Below are positions 1 through 9,340 of a stretch of 64,000 nucleotides of DNA, in pieces. The DNA is taken from assembly GCF_019599275.1 (NCBI RefSeq), contig NZ_JAHZTD010000002.1:124001-188000 (forward strand), given 5' to 3'. Source of the stretch: Hymenobacter sp. HSC-4F20. GTDB lineage: Bacteria > Bacteroidota > Bacteroidia > Cytophagales > Hymenobacteraceae. The notes below the pieces were generated by a model. That model did not search any database and was not told the DNA's origin. It saw only the letters and a program-made list of their open reading frames with translations. Made by a program: the position numbers and the translations under genes. The number at the start of each line of letters is the position of its first letter. The stretch's first letter is position 1.

Positions 1-1
1 T

Positions 2-1507
2 CAGAAATCGGTGCAACAAGGCATTATTACAAACGTGACGGGCTTTGCTACTAACCGTATCCGCCAACTCTCTGCTGGCTCGGTGAAGGTTGATGCTTCA
101 TCAGACGAAACGCTTTGGACCTTGCTATCGTACTTTGGCCGCTTAAACTACAACTACAAGGGTAAGTACATCTTCCAGGGCTCTTTGCGCCGCGACGGCT
201 CGTCGCGCTTCGGAGTCAGTAACAAGTACGGGTGGTTCCCGGCAGCTTCGGTGGCTTGGCGCGTAGGTGAGGAAGCGTTTTTACAGGATAATGCCCTCAT
301 TTCCGAACTTCGCCTACGTGGTGGCTACGGCGTAGTTGGTAACTTCGAGATTGGCAACTTCGCCTCGCGTAACCTGTATGGCGTGGGCGCTGCCAACTTG
401 GCCAACTACAATGCAGTCGCAGGTATTGCTCCTACTCAACTAGGGGTAGAGGACTTAGGATGGGAGCAGACGCAAGAAATAAACGTAGGGATGGACCTTG
501 GCGTGTTAGACGACCGGATCAACCTTACGATTAACGCCTTCAACCGTAAATCCAATAATCTGCTGCTAAACCGCCAACTGCCGCTTACCTCTGGGTTTTC
601 CAACATTACTCAGAACATTGGTGACTTGCGTAACCGCGGGTTAGAGTTTGAGCTTACTACGCAGAACGTACGCACCAAAGATTTCACCTGGACTACCAGC
701 TTTAACACGTCCCTTATTCGCAACCAAGTAACCCGTCTGGTAAATGATGCGGCGTTTGGTGCTGGCTTTGCCAACTGGGTACAAGTAGGAGCTTCACTGG
801 GCAGCTTCCGCGGTTATGTGGTTGACCGCATCTATCAGAACCAGGATGAGATCAACGCCGATAACGCACTGGCGCGGCAGAGTACGGGGCGTCCAACGGC
901 CAACTACCAGTCACCCGATACGAAACCTGGTGACATTCGCTTTAAAGACTTAAACAAAAATGGCATTCTGGATGCAGAAGACCAGAAGCTCATCGGCTCA
1001 GCCCAGCCTAACGCCAGTGGTGGCATTACAAACTCGTTAGCTTGGAAGGGGTTGGAGCTCAACTTCTTCTTCCAGTTTGTATCGGGCAACGAGATTTACA
1101 ACAATACCCGAGCATTTGGGGAAGGAATGTCCGGACAGTTTGGGCAATTTGGCGCCGTGCGTGACCGGTGGACTACTTCTAACACCGACACAGACATTCC
1201 ACGCGCTGCTTGGGGTGACCCTAACGGCAACGCCCGGGTTTCAGACCGGTGGATCGAGGATGGCTCTTACATACGGTTGAAAACCGCAACCTTAGGGTAC
1301 ACCCTTCCTGCTAAGTGGATTCAGCCTGCTCACCTACGTTCGGCACGCGTGTACATTGCTGGTCAGAACCTGCTCACGTTTACCAACTACTCAGGCTTAG
1401 ACCCGGAGGTAAATACCTTCAACGCGAGCAACACTTCACAGGGAACTGACTTCCTGACCTTCCCACAAGCCCGCGTATACCAAATTGGGTTGAACCTAGG
1501 CTTCTAA
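2..1507 (+). CDS. SusC/RagA-type TonB-dependent receptor, C-terminal part (5' end outside window)
   Basis: The frame is open from base 2, so the GTG at 11 is not taken as a start and the gene begins upstream of the window. About 500 residues are visible, made of alternating amphipathic strands rich in Tyr, Phe and Asn, as in the 22-strand barrel of TonB-dependent receptors. NKNGILDAEDQKLIGSAQP near residue 315 matches the conserved Asp/Gly-rich stretch of SusC proteins, and the protein ends in LNLGF with a terminal Phe, the outer-membrane barrel signal. SusC proteins import oligosaccharides or peptides together with a SusD lipoprotein, and the next gene, 26 bp on, is a SusD. The N-terminal plug and TonB box cannot be seen. 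The substrate cannot be told. Confidence 0.93.
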   Translation, partial: QKSVQQGIITNVTGFATNRIRQLSAGSVKVDASSDETLWTLLSYFGRLNYNYKGKYIFQGSLRRDGSSRFGVSNKYGWFPAASVAWRVGEEAFLQDNALISELRLRGGYGVVGNFEIGNFASRNLYGVGAANLANYNAVAGIAPTQLGVEDLGWEQTQEINVGMDLGVLDDRINLTINAFNRKSNNLLLNRQLPLTSGFSNITQNIGDLRNRGLEFELTTQNVRTKDFTWTTSFNTSLIRNQVTRLVNDAAFGAGFANWVQVGASLGSFRGYVVDRIYQNQDEINADNALARQSTGRPTANYQSPDTKPGDIRFKDLNKNGILDAEDQKLIGSAQPNASGGITNSLAWKGLELNFFFQFVSGNEIYNNTRAFGEGMSGQFGQFGAVRDRWTTSNTDTDIPRAAWGDPNGNARVSDRWIEDGSYIRLKTATLGYTLPAKWIQPAHLRSARVYIAGQNLLTFTNYSGLDPEVNTFNASNTSQGTDFLTFPQARVYQIGLNLGF

Positions 1508-1533
1508 TTTTCTCCTTACGACCTTCTTTTCTA

Positions 1534-2904
1534 ATGAATATTCGCTCTAAACTTTGCACTCTTGCGCTGCTAGGCCTGCTAGGCTTGACAAGTACAGGCT
1601 GCTCTGACTTTCTGAACCCCGAGCCCCTGAACTCTATTGACCGTGACGTAGCTTTCACGGATTTAGCGGGAGCACAAGGCGCAGTTGTTGGTTTATATGG
1701 CAACCTTACCAGTGCTAATAGTCTGGGCCTGCGGGTACCTGCTTTTGCGGATCTGCTGGCAGACAACCTGGACCACACTGGTACTTTTCCCTCTTTTGCG
1801 CAACTCAAATCGCGTAATCCCTTGCCGGATAACGCAGAATTGAACAGCATGTACAGCTCGCTGTACTCGACTATCAACCGGGCAAACAACATCATTGCTC
1901 AGATCCCGAATACAACCGGCATATCGGATGCAGTGCGAGGACAACTGATTGGCGAGGCGCAGTTTGTGCGGGCCTATTGCTACTTCATGCTCACGAACTA
2001 CTGGGGTGATGTAGCATTGGTTCTAACCCCTACAACCACACCAGATAATACGCTTTTTGTATCTCGGGCCCCACGGGAACAGGTGTACAACCAGATACGG
2101 GCTGACTTAGATGCGGCCGAAGGTGTGCTACCCGCCGTGAACGTAGGGCGTGCTACTCGGTGGGCCGCCATAGCTCTGAAATCTCGCTTGGCTCTGTATC
2201 GTCAACAGTGGGCTGATGCCGCCCGTTTTGCTGATCAGGTAATTGCCGGACCCTTCACGCTGGCCTCTACGTACCGGGCTGCCGTTGCCACCCGTAACCC
2301 TACCGAGTCTATCTGGGAAATCCAGTTTGATGCTCAAGTACAGAGTTCCTACGCCTTTTTCATGCTTCCTACGGCCAATGGTGGACGTTTTGAGATGAGC
2401 CCGGGCGGACAGCGGGCTACCTTGCTTGCAGCCTACGAAACCGGCGACCAACGCCGAGCTGCTACCATATCCGACGGCAATTTTCAAATAGTAGGCCGGA
2501 CCGGGACTGTAGCACAAGGCAACCAAATTAAGTATTTCGATCCAGGCACAGGTACGGATAACTTTAAAGCTATTCGCTTGGCCGAGATGTACCTCAACAG
2601 TGCCGAGGCCAAAGCACAACAACAGGACATAACCGGAGCGTTGACTGCTCTTAACCGGGTACGAACGCGCGCAGGCCTGCCAGCCCTGCTTGAAACAGGT
2701 CTTACTCAGGCTAACCTATTGGCGGCAATTGCGCGTGAACGGCGGGTGGAACTTGCTCTGGAAGGGCATCGGTGGTTCGACCTGATTCGCACAGGTCAGG
2801 CTCAATCTGTATTAGGTATCACTGATGCGACCCGTCTGTTGATGCCTATTCCTTTCCGCGAGATTGTGAATAACCCTAACATGAAGCAGAATCCAGGTTA
2901 CTAA
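1534..2904 (+). CDS. SusD/RagB family outer-membrane lipoprotein
   Basis: This is a 456-residue substrate-binding lipoprotein that caps the SusC channel. It has a lipoprotein signal peptide (MNIRSKLCTLALLGLLGL, lipobox TSTGC, Cys about residue 23) followed by the usual SDFLNPEP start of SusD proteins. The middle is TPR-like (FVRAYCYFMLTNYWGDVALV is typical), and the C-terminus carries the family hallmark ERRVELALEGHRWFDLIRTG near residues 400-420, ending NPNMKQNPGY. Length and order match full-length SusD. It is transcribed with the SusC gene directly upstream. The stop codon is itself part of a long palindrome that runs into the convergent gene downstream. Confidence 0.95.
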   Translation: MNIRSKLCTLALLGLLGLTSTGCSDFLNPEPLNSIDRDVAFTDLAGAQGAVVGLYGNLTSANSLGLRVPAFADLLADNLDHTGTFPSFAQLKSRNPLPDNAELNSMYSSLYSTINRANNIIAQIPNTTGISDAVRGQLIGEAQFVRAYCYFMLTNYWGDVALVLTPTTTPDNTLFVSRAPREQVYNQIRADLDAAEGVLPAVNVGRATRWAAIALKSRLALYRQQWADAARFADQVIAGPFTLASTYRAAVATRNPTESIWEIQFDAQVQSSYAFFMLPTANGGRFEMSPGGQRATLLAAYETGDQRRAATISDGNFQIVGRTGTVAQGNQIKYFDPGTGTDNFKAIRLAEMYLNSAEAKAQQQDITGALTALNRVRTRAGLPALLETGLTQANLLAAIARERRVELALEGHRWFDLIRTGQAQSVLGITDATRLLMPIPFREIVNNPNMKQNPGY

Positions 2905-2975
2905 GCATTACCTCCGTATAAAAAAAGCCCTACCCGAATCCGGGTAGGGCTTTTTTTATACGGAGGTAATGCTTA
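2902..2975. terminator. 35-bp perfect inverted repeat with 4-nt loop, bidirectional terminator between susD and SDR gene
   Basis: Arms 2902-2936 and 2941-2975 are perfectly complementary, with loop AATC. The core stem GCCCTACCCG is followed by seven T on each strand, so it can end transcription both ways. The arms go well beyond the T tract: the left arm starts at the susD stop codon and the right arm covers the last codons of the opposing SDR gene. Confidence 0.9.
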
Positions 2976-3684
2976 ATACAACATCTTCATTCGCAGCGGC
3001 CGGCTGCTGCAGCCACGCTATAATCTTCTCCGCTACCTCTGCCGGGGAAGCTAACTTACCTTCGGCATGGAAGCCAGTGAATTTGGCGGCTTCGCTGAAG
3101 CTATGGGCATCAGCCGCGCGGATGTGTTCCTGCATGGCCGTATCGAGGATGCCGGGGGAGAGGCTGCGGATGCGGATACCAGTGCCGCGCAGGTCCTGTT
3201 CTTTCTGGGCAGTGCGGGACAGGGCGTCGAGGGCGGCTTTGGAAGCGGAGTAAGCACCCCAGCCGTCTACGGCCCGCTGAGCGGCGCCGCTGCTGATATT
3301 GAGAATGGTGCGCGGCACCGACAACGCTCCGTAGGCGCTTAGAAACGTATTCATAAGCATAGCTGGCGCCACAACGTTCACGTCAAACACGAACTCAAAG
3401 TGCTCGTTCTGATGCTCCCCGAGGTAGCCTATTTCTCCGAGTACAGCTGCATTATTGACGAGCGTGACGCTCTGAGCATCGTGCCACTGCGGGAAAACCT
3501 TGTGCAGGTTATTCTGCACAGCGAGCATATCTGATAAATCCAAAGGCTGGTGGCAGTACCGCTCGTGCTCAATAGTAGCGTGGCGAGATACGCCAATGAC
3601 TGTGGTATCGGGCTGGCGCAGGACCATTTCGGCTAAGGCTTTACCCAAGCCCCGGCTGGCGCCGGTGATGATGTAATAGTGCAT
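2956..3684 (-). CDS. SDR family oxidoreductase (sepiapterin/benzil reductase-like)
   Basis: This 242-residue classical short-chain dehydrogenase opens with the nucleotide-binding motif TGASRGLG (residues 7-14). It also has LVNNAAVLGEIG (the NNAG equivalent), an SS pair in LNISSGAAQ, and the catalytic YSASK near residues 146-150. The overall form, short with SLSPGILDTAMQ after the active site, is like the YueD/sepiapterin reductase group, which reduces a carbonyl using NADPH. The substrate is not known. It is convergent with susD and preceded by a terminator (3726-3773), so it probably has its own promoter in the 40 bp upstream. Its last codons lie in the palindrome at 2941-2975. Confidence 0.88.
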   Translation of the reverse strand: MHYYIITGASRGLGKALAEMVLRQPDTTVIGVSRHATIEHERYCHQPLDLSDMLAVQNNLHKVFPQWHDAQSVTLVNNAAVLGEIGYLGEHQNEHFEFVFDVNVVAPAMLMNTFLSAYGALSVPRTILNISSGAAQRAVDGWGAYSASKAALDALSRTAQKEQDLRGTGIRIRSLSPGILDTAMQEHIRAADAHSFSEAAKFTGFHAEGKLASPAEVAEKIIAWLQQPAAANEDVVLSITSV

Positions 3685-3725
3685 GGGGGTAGTAGGGTAG
3701 GAACGACAGATACTGAAGCGTACGG

Positions 3726-3773
3726 GTAAAAACGCAAAAGAGGCTACCTGGGTAGCCTCTTTTGCGTTTTTAC
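3726..3773 (-). terminator. 23-bp perfect inverted repeat, terminator after hslU
   Basis: Arms 3726-3748 and 3751-3773 are perfectly complementary around a 2-nt centre. The core AGGCTACC/GGTAGCCT is flanked by T-rich runs. It lies downstream of the hslU stop (3802) and upstream of the SDR start (3684), so it should end the hslU transcript. Confidence 0.85.
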
Positions 3774-3801
3774 AGCAGTGGAGCCAAGGTAGCGCCGCTG
3801 C

Positions 3802-5214
3802 TCAGAGAATATATTGGCTTAAGTCACGGTTGCGTACCATGTCCCGCAGCCGCTCCTCTACCATTTCCCGGTTTACCAGAATGCGGGCATTGGGGCCAAT
3901 GCGGTCAGGCACGTCGAAGAGGATGTCGTTGAGCAGGCGGCTCATCACGGTGTGCAGGCGGCGGGCCCCTATATTTTCTACTTCGCTGTTCACCTCAAAA
4001 GCAATTTCAGCCAAGCGCTCCAGGGCCGAATCGTCAAACGACAGCCCTACGTTCTCGGCCTGCAGCAAGGCCTCGTACTGCTTAGTAAGGGCATTTTTAG
4101 GGTCTTTCAGAATCCGGAAAAAATCTTCCTTGCTCAGGCTCTGCAGCTCTACCCGGATGGGGAAGCGGCCTTGCAACTCCGGAATCAGATCAGAGGGCTT
4201 GGATACGTGGAAGGCACCGGCAGCAATGAACAGAATATGGTCGGTGTGGATGATGCCGTACTTGGTGCTAACGGCCGAGCCCTCCACAATAGGCAGCAGG
4301 TCGCGCTGCACGCCCTCCCGGCTTACGTCGGGGCCTCCTCCGCCCTTGCTGCTACGGCTGGCGACTTTGTCAATTTCGTCGATGAAAATGATGCCGGCGT
4401 TTTCGGCGTGGCGAATGGCTTCGTCTTTCACCTCGTCCATATCAATCAGCTTTGCCGCTTCCTCATCGAGCAGAATCTTACGGGCTTCAGCTACGGTCAC
4501 TTTGCGCTTGCGAGTCTTTTTAGGCAGCATGGAGCCCAGCATATCCTGAATGCCGGCCATGCTGGCTTCATCGATGCCGGCCGGGCCGCCAACCACCCCG
4601 ATGCCAGGGGTATTGCTTTGCTGCACGCGGATTTCAATTTTGCGCTCGTCCAGCTCGCCGCTGCGGATTTTCTCGCGAAACCGCTCCCGGGTACGCTCAT
4701 TCAGTTCGTGGTCGGAGTCGGGTACCTCATGGGGAGCCGTGGTGGGGAAGCCCAGGGCCGGCTTGGGAGTAGCGGCGGCCGTCGTAACTGGCGGAATGAG
4801 AATGTCCAGGATCAGGTCTTCGACGGCCTGGGCAGCCTGAGCCTTTACTTCTTCCTTGCGGCGCTGCTTCACCATGTTCACTGACTGCTCCACCAGGTCG
4901 CGCACCATGCTTTCCACGTCGCGGCCTACGTAGCCTACCTCTGTGAACTTGGAAGCTTCGACTTTAGTAAACGGGGCACCGGAAATACTGGCTAGGCGGC
5001 GGGCAATTTCGGTTTTGCCTACCCCCGTGGAGCCAATCATGAGAATGTTATTGGGCACAATTTCGCGCTGCATGTCGGCGGGGGCGTGCAGGCGGCGCCA
5101 CCGGTTGCGCAGGGCAATGGCCACGTGCCGCTTGGCTTCGTGCTGGCCAATGATGTATTTATCGAGTTCGGCCACAATCTGGGCCGGGGTCAGAAACTCA
5201 GCAGAGTCGAGCAT
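3802..5214 (-). CDS. hslU: ATP-dependent protease ATPase subunit HslU
   Basis: HslU is the AAA+ unfoldase that feeds proteins to the HslV (ClpQ) peptidase in the cytosol. Visible features: the N-terminal LTPAQIVAELDKYIIGQHEAK, Walker A GSTGVGKT at residues 61-68, pore loop GYVG at 94-97, Walker B IIFIDEID, an inserted I-domain of about 130 residues with charged stretches, and a sensor-2 region GARRLHTVM. The protein ends LSQYIL, like the C-terminal tail that docks into HslV. At 470 residues it is full length. No hslV is seen in the window. The downstream hairpin at 3726-3773 suggests that it ends its transcript. Confidence 0.97.
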   Translation of the reverse strand: MLDSAEFLTPAQIVAELDKYIIGQHEAKRHVAIALRNRWRRLHAPADMQREIVPNNILMIGSTGVGKTEIARRLASISGAPFTKVEASKFTEVGYVGRDVESMVRDLVEQSVNMVKQRRKEEVKAQAAQAVEDLILDILIPPVTTAAATPKPALGFPTTAPHEVPDSDHELNERTRERFREKIRSGELDERKIEIRVQQSNTPGIGVVGGPAGIDEASMAGIQDMLGSMLPKKTRKRKVTVAEARKILLDEEAAKLIDMDEVKDEAIRHAENAGIIFIDEIDKVASRSSKGGGGPDVSREGVQRDLLPIVEGSAVSTKYGIIHTDHILFIAAGAFHVSKPSDLIPELQGRFPIRVELQSLSKEDFFRILKDPKNALTKQYEALLQAENVGLSFDDSALERLAEIAFEVNSEVENIGARRLHTVMSRLLNDILFDVPDRIGPNARILVNREMVEERLRDMVRNRDLSQYIL

Positions 5215-5360
5215 AAGAAAGAAGGGTAAGCAGATCAGAGCAACGAAGGAATACTACCCCCGAAGCTTGCCAAAAGTTTACGCTTAGCCACTACCCCTTG
5301 CCCGCAGGACGCGCCTCCCTCCTACCGTAATCAGCAGGTGTGCGGCTCAGGCAATGGTAG

Positions 5361-6422
5361 CTACTGCGCTTTTTTGAACAGAGAATCAAGATTTCGGGCA
5401 ATAGTGAAATAGTTGGCTCCGCCCGATGCATGGTAGCCGGCGTGGGTGTAGTCTAGCTGAAACTGGCTTACCCGCAGCATTACCCCGAAAGAGAAACCAG
5501 CGCCGCCGGATGTATTTTCCAGCCGCAGCTCACGGCGCTGCAAGTGGTTGTAGCCCAGCCGCACGTTGAGGTTCTTGCTTAGCAGCAACTCGCCCCCAAC
5601 TACAAAATGACGGGCAATTTTATCGCCCAGGCTCTTCTTCGGGACGATTTCCTCGCCGTTTTCGTCAAGCTGCCCCCGCTGGTTAGGGTCGAGGTACACG
5701 ATATCGAGGCGCTGCAGGTGGTGGGCCGTGAACGAGAAGCGAAACGGCAGGTGCTCGGGCTTAAAGGAGGTACCCAGCTCCACATCCAGGGGCATGGGTT
5801 CCCGGCTGGCTCCATCGTAAGGCTTGAGCTGGATGCCGGCGTTGCGCACCACCAGGCCCACGGTAAACTCCTGCTCCGGGTGCTTGAACAGCCCACCCAC
5901 ATCGGCCAGGGCTGCGTAGGAGTGGTTGCCGGCAATGCCCGAGCCAGCTAGCTTCAGAGTGCCGGCCAGCGTGAAGGCGCCGCTGGTATAGGAGTCGGCG
6001 ATGCTCAGGGCGTATTCATTCACCGAGAACTGGACCAAGGGGTTACCCGCCGCATCGAACTGCTCGAAGCTGCCGTAGTTCAGGTAGGTGAGGCCCACGC
6101 CAAACCGGCCGGCGTTGGCCGTATTAAACACATAGGCCGCCGTGGTCTGCTTGATGTCGGCCAGGTAGTCCACATAGCCCAGGGCGAGGCGGCCGTCCAT
6201 GTCGGCGTTCAGCAAGGCTGGGTTGCCGTAGAACATGGTGCCATCGGCGTCGCGGGAGGAAACGTTGACGCCACCCAGGCCCGCCAGTTTAGCACTGGTA
6301 GGCAGGTTCAAAAAGGAGAAAGCCTGCTGCCCGCCAACCTGGGCCTGCGCCCGAACGGGCCAGCCGGCGCCAAGCGCAACAAAGGGGAGAAGGTACAAGC
6401 TACGGCGTACGAATCGAATCAT
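5361..6422 (-). CDS. porQ: Type IX secretion system protein PorQ
   Basis: PorQ is a predicted outer-membrane FadL-like barrel protein of the Bacteroidota type IX secretion system. The match rests on the opening GGQQAFSFLNLPTSAKLAGL with GGVNVSSRDADG and NPALL, all typical of PorQ. Later strands carry LGTSFKPEHLPFRFSFTAHH and VGGELLLSKNLNVRLGYNHL, and the C-terminus is ANYFTIARNLDSLFKK. The start at 6422 (MIRFVRRSLYLLP) gives a clean signal peptide ending at AQAQ; a longer frame to 6485 would put a hydrophilic stretch before it. The protein would have 353 residues. Its neighbours HslU and Lon are quality-control proteases and say little about its role. Confidence 0.85.
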   Translation of the reverse strand: MIRFVRRSLYLLPFVALGAGWPVRAQAQVGGQQAFSFLNLPTSAKLAGLGGVNVSSRDADGTMFYGNPALLNADMDGRLALGYVDYLADIKQTTAAYVFNTANAGRFGVGLTYLNYGSFEQFDAAGNPLVQFSVNEYALSIADSYTSGAFTLAGTLKLAGSGIAGNHSYAALADVGGLFKHPEQEFTVGLVVRNAGIQLKPYDGASREPMPLDVELGTSFKPEHLPFRFSFTAHHLQRLDIVYLDPNQRGQLDENGEEIVPKKSLGDKIARHFVVGGELLLSKNLNVRLGYNHLQRRELRLENTSGGAGFSFGVMLRVSQFQLDYTHAGYHASGGANYFTIARNLDSLFKKAQ

Positions 6423-6502
6423 CAGGGGAAAGATAGCGCGGGTTACCCGATAAGACGCCTGGTTTTGCGGCTTTATTGCGCGCACCTACCAGAGAAAATA
6501 AA

Positions 6503-6543
6503 GGTGCCCTACCCTTGCCACGAGGCGCCAAGGTAGGGCACAC
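6503..6543 (-). terminator. Terminator hairpin after lon
   Basis: Left arm from 6503 (GTGCCCTACC) and right arm to 6543 (GGTAGGGCAC) pair with one bulged base. On the minus strand the stem is followed by a T-rich run. It lies 6 bp after the lon stop. Confidence 0.75.
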
Positions 6544-6548
6544 AGAAC

Positions 6549-9053
6549 TTAACTTACTTCCACGCTTGGCATGGGCGGTGCCGGAGCTTCATCGCGCACC
6601 ACCAGCTGCATGGGGTGAGCTACCTGCTCTTCCAGCAAGGCCACGCGCAGCACATCGTCCACGCGGTCGGCGTAGTGGATGGTCAGGTCCTTAAGGTACT
6701 CAGCCGGAATTTCGTCGATGTCCTTGCGGTTTTTAGGGCACAGGATAATGTCGCGCACCCCGGCCCGCTTGGCCGCCAGAATCTTCTCCTTAATACCTCC
6801 TACCGGCAGCACCTTGCCGCGCAGGGTAATTTCGCCGGTCATGGCTAAGTGGCTGCGCACTTTGCGCTGGGTGAACACGGAGGCAATGCTGGTGAAAATA
6901 GCAATGCCCGCGCTGGGTCCGTCCTTGGGCACGGCCCCCTCGGGGAAGTGAATGTGCAGGTCGTACTGGTCGAAGAGGCGGTAGTCGATGCCCAGTTCCT
7001 CGGCCCGGCTGCGCAGGTAGCTCAGCGCCGTCACGGCCGATTCCTTCATCACGTCGCCGAGCTGCCCGGAGAGGGTCAGCTTACCCCGGCCCCGGCTCAG
7101 CAGGCTTTCCACGAACAGGATGTCGCCGCCTACGCTTGTCCAGGCCAGCCCGGTTACCACGCCCGCCGTTTCGTTGTCCTGGTACTGGTCCCGGTCGAAG
7201 ATGGCGGCCCCGAGGATGCGGGTAATATCCTTGGGTTCCAGCGTGGCGGGAAAGGCTTCTTTCAGAGCCTTGCTCTTGGCCACGTTGCGTACCACGGCCC
7301 CCAGCTTGCGCTCCAGGCTCCGGACGCCACTCTCGCGGGTGTAGTCATCGATGACGCGCTGCAGGGCGGCCGTGCTGATGCCCGCGTCTTTGGCTCCCAG
7401 GCCGTGCTCGTGCAGCAGCTTGGGCCAGAGGTGCTTTTTGGCAATCTGGGTTTTCTCCTCCAGCGTGTAGCCCGTGAGGTCAATGATTTCCATCCGGTCG
7501 CGCAGGGCCGGCTGAATGGTATCCAGGGCGTTGGCCGTGGCAATGAACAGCACCTTGGACAAGTCGTACTCTACCTCCAGATAGTTGTCGGTGAAGGTAG
7601 AGTTCTGCTCGGGGTCCAGCACTTCCAGCAGAGCCGAGGAAGGGTCGCCGCGGAAGTCGGAGGCCAGCTTGTCGATTTCGTCGAGGACAATGACGGGGTT
7701 GGAAGCTCCGGCTTTTTTAATCTGGGAAATGATACGGCCCGGCATAGCGCCCACGTAGGTTTTGCGGTGCCCCCGGATTTCGGCCTCGTCGCGGACCCCG
7801 CCTAGGCTCATGCGCACGTACTGCCGGCCCAGGGCTTTGGCAATGGAGCGCCCCAGGGAGGTTTTGCCCACGCCAGGCGGGCCGTAGAGGCACAGAATCG
7901 GGGCTTTCAAATCCTGCTTGAGCTTAAGTACGGCCAGGTACTCAATAATGCGCGCCTTCACCTTTTCCATGCCGTAGTGGTCCTGGTCGAGGATTTTCTG
8001 GGTGCGCTTTAAGTTAAAGTTGTCCTTGGTGTACTCGTTCCAGGGCAAATCCAGCAGGAACTCCACGTAGTTCAGGCTCACAGGATACTCGGCCGCCTGC
8101 GGGTTGATGCGGGTCAGCTTGTCCAGCTCTTTGGTAAAGTGCTTGGCTACGGCCTCGGGCCACTTTTTATCCTTAGCCCGCTGGCGCAGCTTTTCCACTT
8201 CCTGATCGGGTCCGTCGAAGCCCAGCTCATCCTGCAGCACTTTAATCTGCTGGCGCAGGAAGTAGTCGCGCTGCTGCTGGTCGATGTCGGTGTGGACCTT
8301 GGTGTGGATTTCACGCTTGATTTCCAGCAGCTGAATTTCCTTCAGCATCAGCTCCAGCAGCTGGGTACCGCGCTCCACCCCGTCGTTGATTTCGAGCAGC
8401 TGCTGCTTGATGCCTACCTCCACGTTGATGTTGGAAGACAGGAAGTGGGTCAGAAAGGAAGGTGACTCAATGTTATCCAGAGCCACCTGGGCTTCCTGCG
8501 GGATTTCGGGGTTGAGCTTGAGCATCTTGGCCGCTGCCTCCTTCAACGACGATACCAGGGCCTTTACTTCCTTCGACTGCTTATTGGGGAAGGCCTCGGG
8601 CGAATAGCTCACGCGCGCCGTGAGGTAGGGTGTGCTTTGCACTTCGGCTTCAATGCGGAAGCGCGACTGGCCCTGAATAATAATGGTGGTGTTGCCATCG
8701 GGCAGCACCAGCAGCTTCAGGATTTTGGCCATAGTGCCTACCTGGTACAGATCCTGCAGGGTAGGGTCGTCGCTCTGGCCGTTTTTCTGAGCCACCACCC
8801 CTACAATTTTGTTGCCGCGGTAGGCCTTGCGCACCAGCCGAATGCTCTTCTTGCGCGTGACCGTGACGGGAAGCACTACCCCCGGAAACAGCACCGTATT
8901 GCGCACGGGCAGCAGGGGCAGCACCTCCGGCGATTCGTCGGCGCTCAGGGTCTGGTCGGGGTCAGCGGCCACGATGGACACCATTTCTTCGGAATCTTCA
9001 GCCATCAGCAGTAAAGAAGAGAGTGGTGACTTGGGTGATTTATATTGACTCAT
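6549..9053 (-). CDS. lon: ATP-dependent Lon protease (endopeptidase La)
   Basis: Lon is a cytosolic AAA+ serine protease that degrades misfolded and regulatory proteins. From the chosen start (MSQYKSPKSP) it has 834 residues: an N-terminal LON domain (PLLPVRNTVLFPGV, residues 46-60), a coiled linker (DYFLRQQIKVLQDELG), Walker A GPPGVGKT at 391-398, Walker B VIVLDEIDK near 455-462, and a C-terminal peptidase with Ser714 in PKDGPSAG and Lys755 in VGGIKEK, the catalytic dyad. An upstream in-frame start (9104) would add 17 residues that look non-coding. The tail after ALLEEQ (residues 811-834) is an extra Pro-rich stretch. The terminator at 6503-6543 follows. Confidence 0.97.
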   Translation of the reverse strand: MSQYKSPKSPLSSLLLMAEDSEEMVSIVAADPDQTLSADESPEVLPLLPVRNTVLFPGVVLPVTVTRKKSIRLVRKAYRGNKIVGVVAQKNGQSDDPTLQDLYQVGTMAKILKLLVLPDGNTTIIIQGQSRFRIEAEVQSTPYLTARVSYSPEAFPNKQSKEVKALVSSLKEAAAKMLKLNPEIPQEAQVALDNIESPSFLTHFLSSNINVEVGIKQQLLEINDGVERGTQLLELMLKEIQLLEIKREIHTKVHTDIDQQQRDYFLRQQIKVLQDELGFDGPDQEVEKLRQRAKDKKWPEAVAKHFTKELDKLTRINPQAAEYPVSLNYVEFLLDLPWNEYTKDNFNLKRTQKILDQDHYGMEKVKARIIEYLAVLKLKQDLKAPILCLYGPPGVGKTSLGRSIAKALGRQYVRMSLGGVRDEAEIRGHRKTYVGAMPGRIISQIKKAGASNPVIVLDEIDKLASDFRGDPSSALLEVLDPEQNSTFTDNYLEVEYDLSKVLFIATANALDTIQPALRDRMEIIDLTGYTLEEKTQIAKKHLWPKLLHEHGLGAKDAGISTAALQRVIDDYTRESGVRSLERKLGAVVRNVAKSKALKEAFPATLEPKDITRILGAAIFDRDQYQDNETAGVVTGLAWTSVGGDILFVESLLSRGRGKLTLSGQLGDVMKESAVTALSYLRSRAEELGIDYRLFDQYDLHIHFPEGAVPKDGPSAGIAIFTSIASVFTQRKVRSHLAMTGEITLRGKVLPVGGIKEKILAAKRAGVRDIILCPKNRKDIDEIPAEYLKDLTIHYADRVDDVLRVALLEEQVAHPMQLVVRDEAPAPPMPSVEVS

Positions 9054-9290
9054 GCGAGGGAGTAACGAAAAAAGCGAAGCCACGTGCCACAATGACAGAG
9101 CCATGGCGTAGCTTCGGTTTTAAACGCGGGAGGAGCGTCGAAGGTACGGATTCGGCAAGTGCCGTGCCACCGCCGCTAGCCGCCACATCGGCAGAAGCCG
9201 CCTACTGCCGCCAGCCCAAACGCCCTCCGGCCCGCTATGGCGTTAACGCAGCTCTTTCCCGGGACATATAAAGGAGCATCCAAAAATTCC

Positions 9291-9298
9291 TATTTTTG
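9291..9298 (+). promoter_or_regulatory. -7 element TATTTTTG of Bacteroidota promoter
   Basis: TATTTTTG fits TAnnTTTG. Transcription would start near 9305, inside the longest open frame, which supports the ATG at 9341 as the true start of the next gene. No clear -33 TTG is seen. Confidence 0.5.
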
Positions 9299-9340
9299 AT
9301 GCTGGCCGGCTTCCCACCGCTTTCGTGCTCTATTCTAGCT

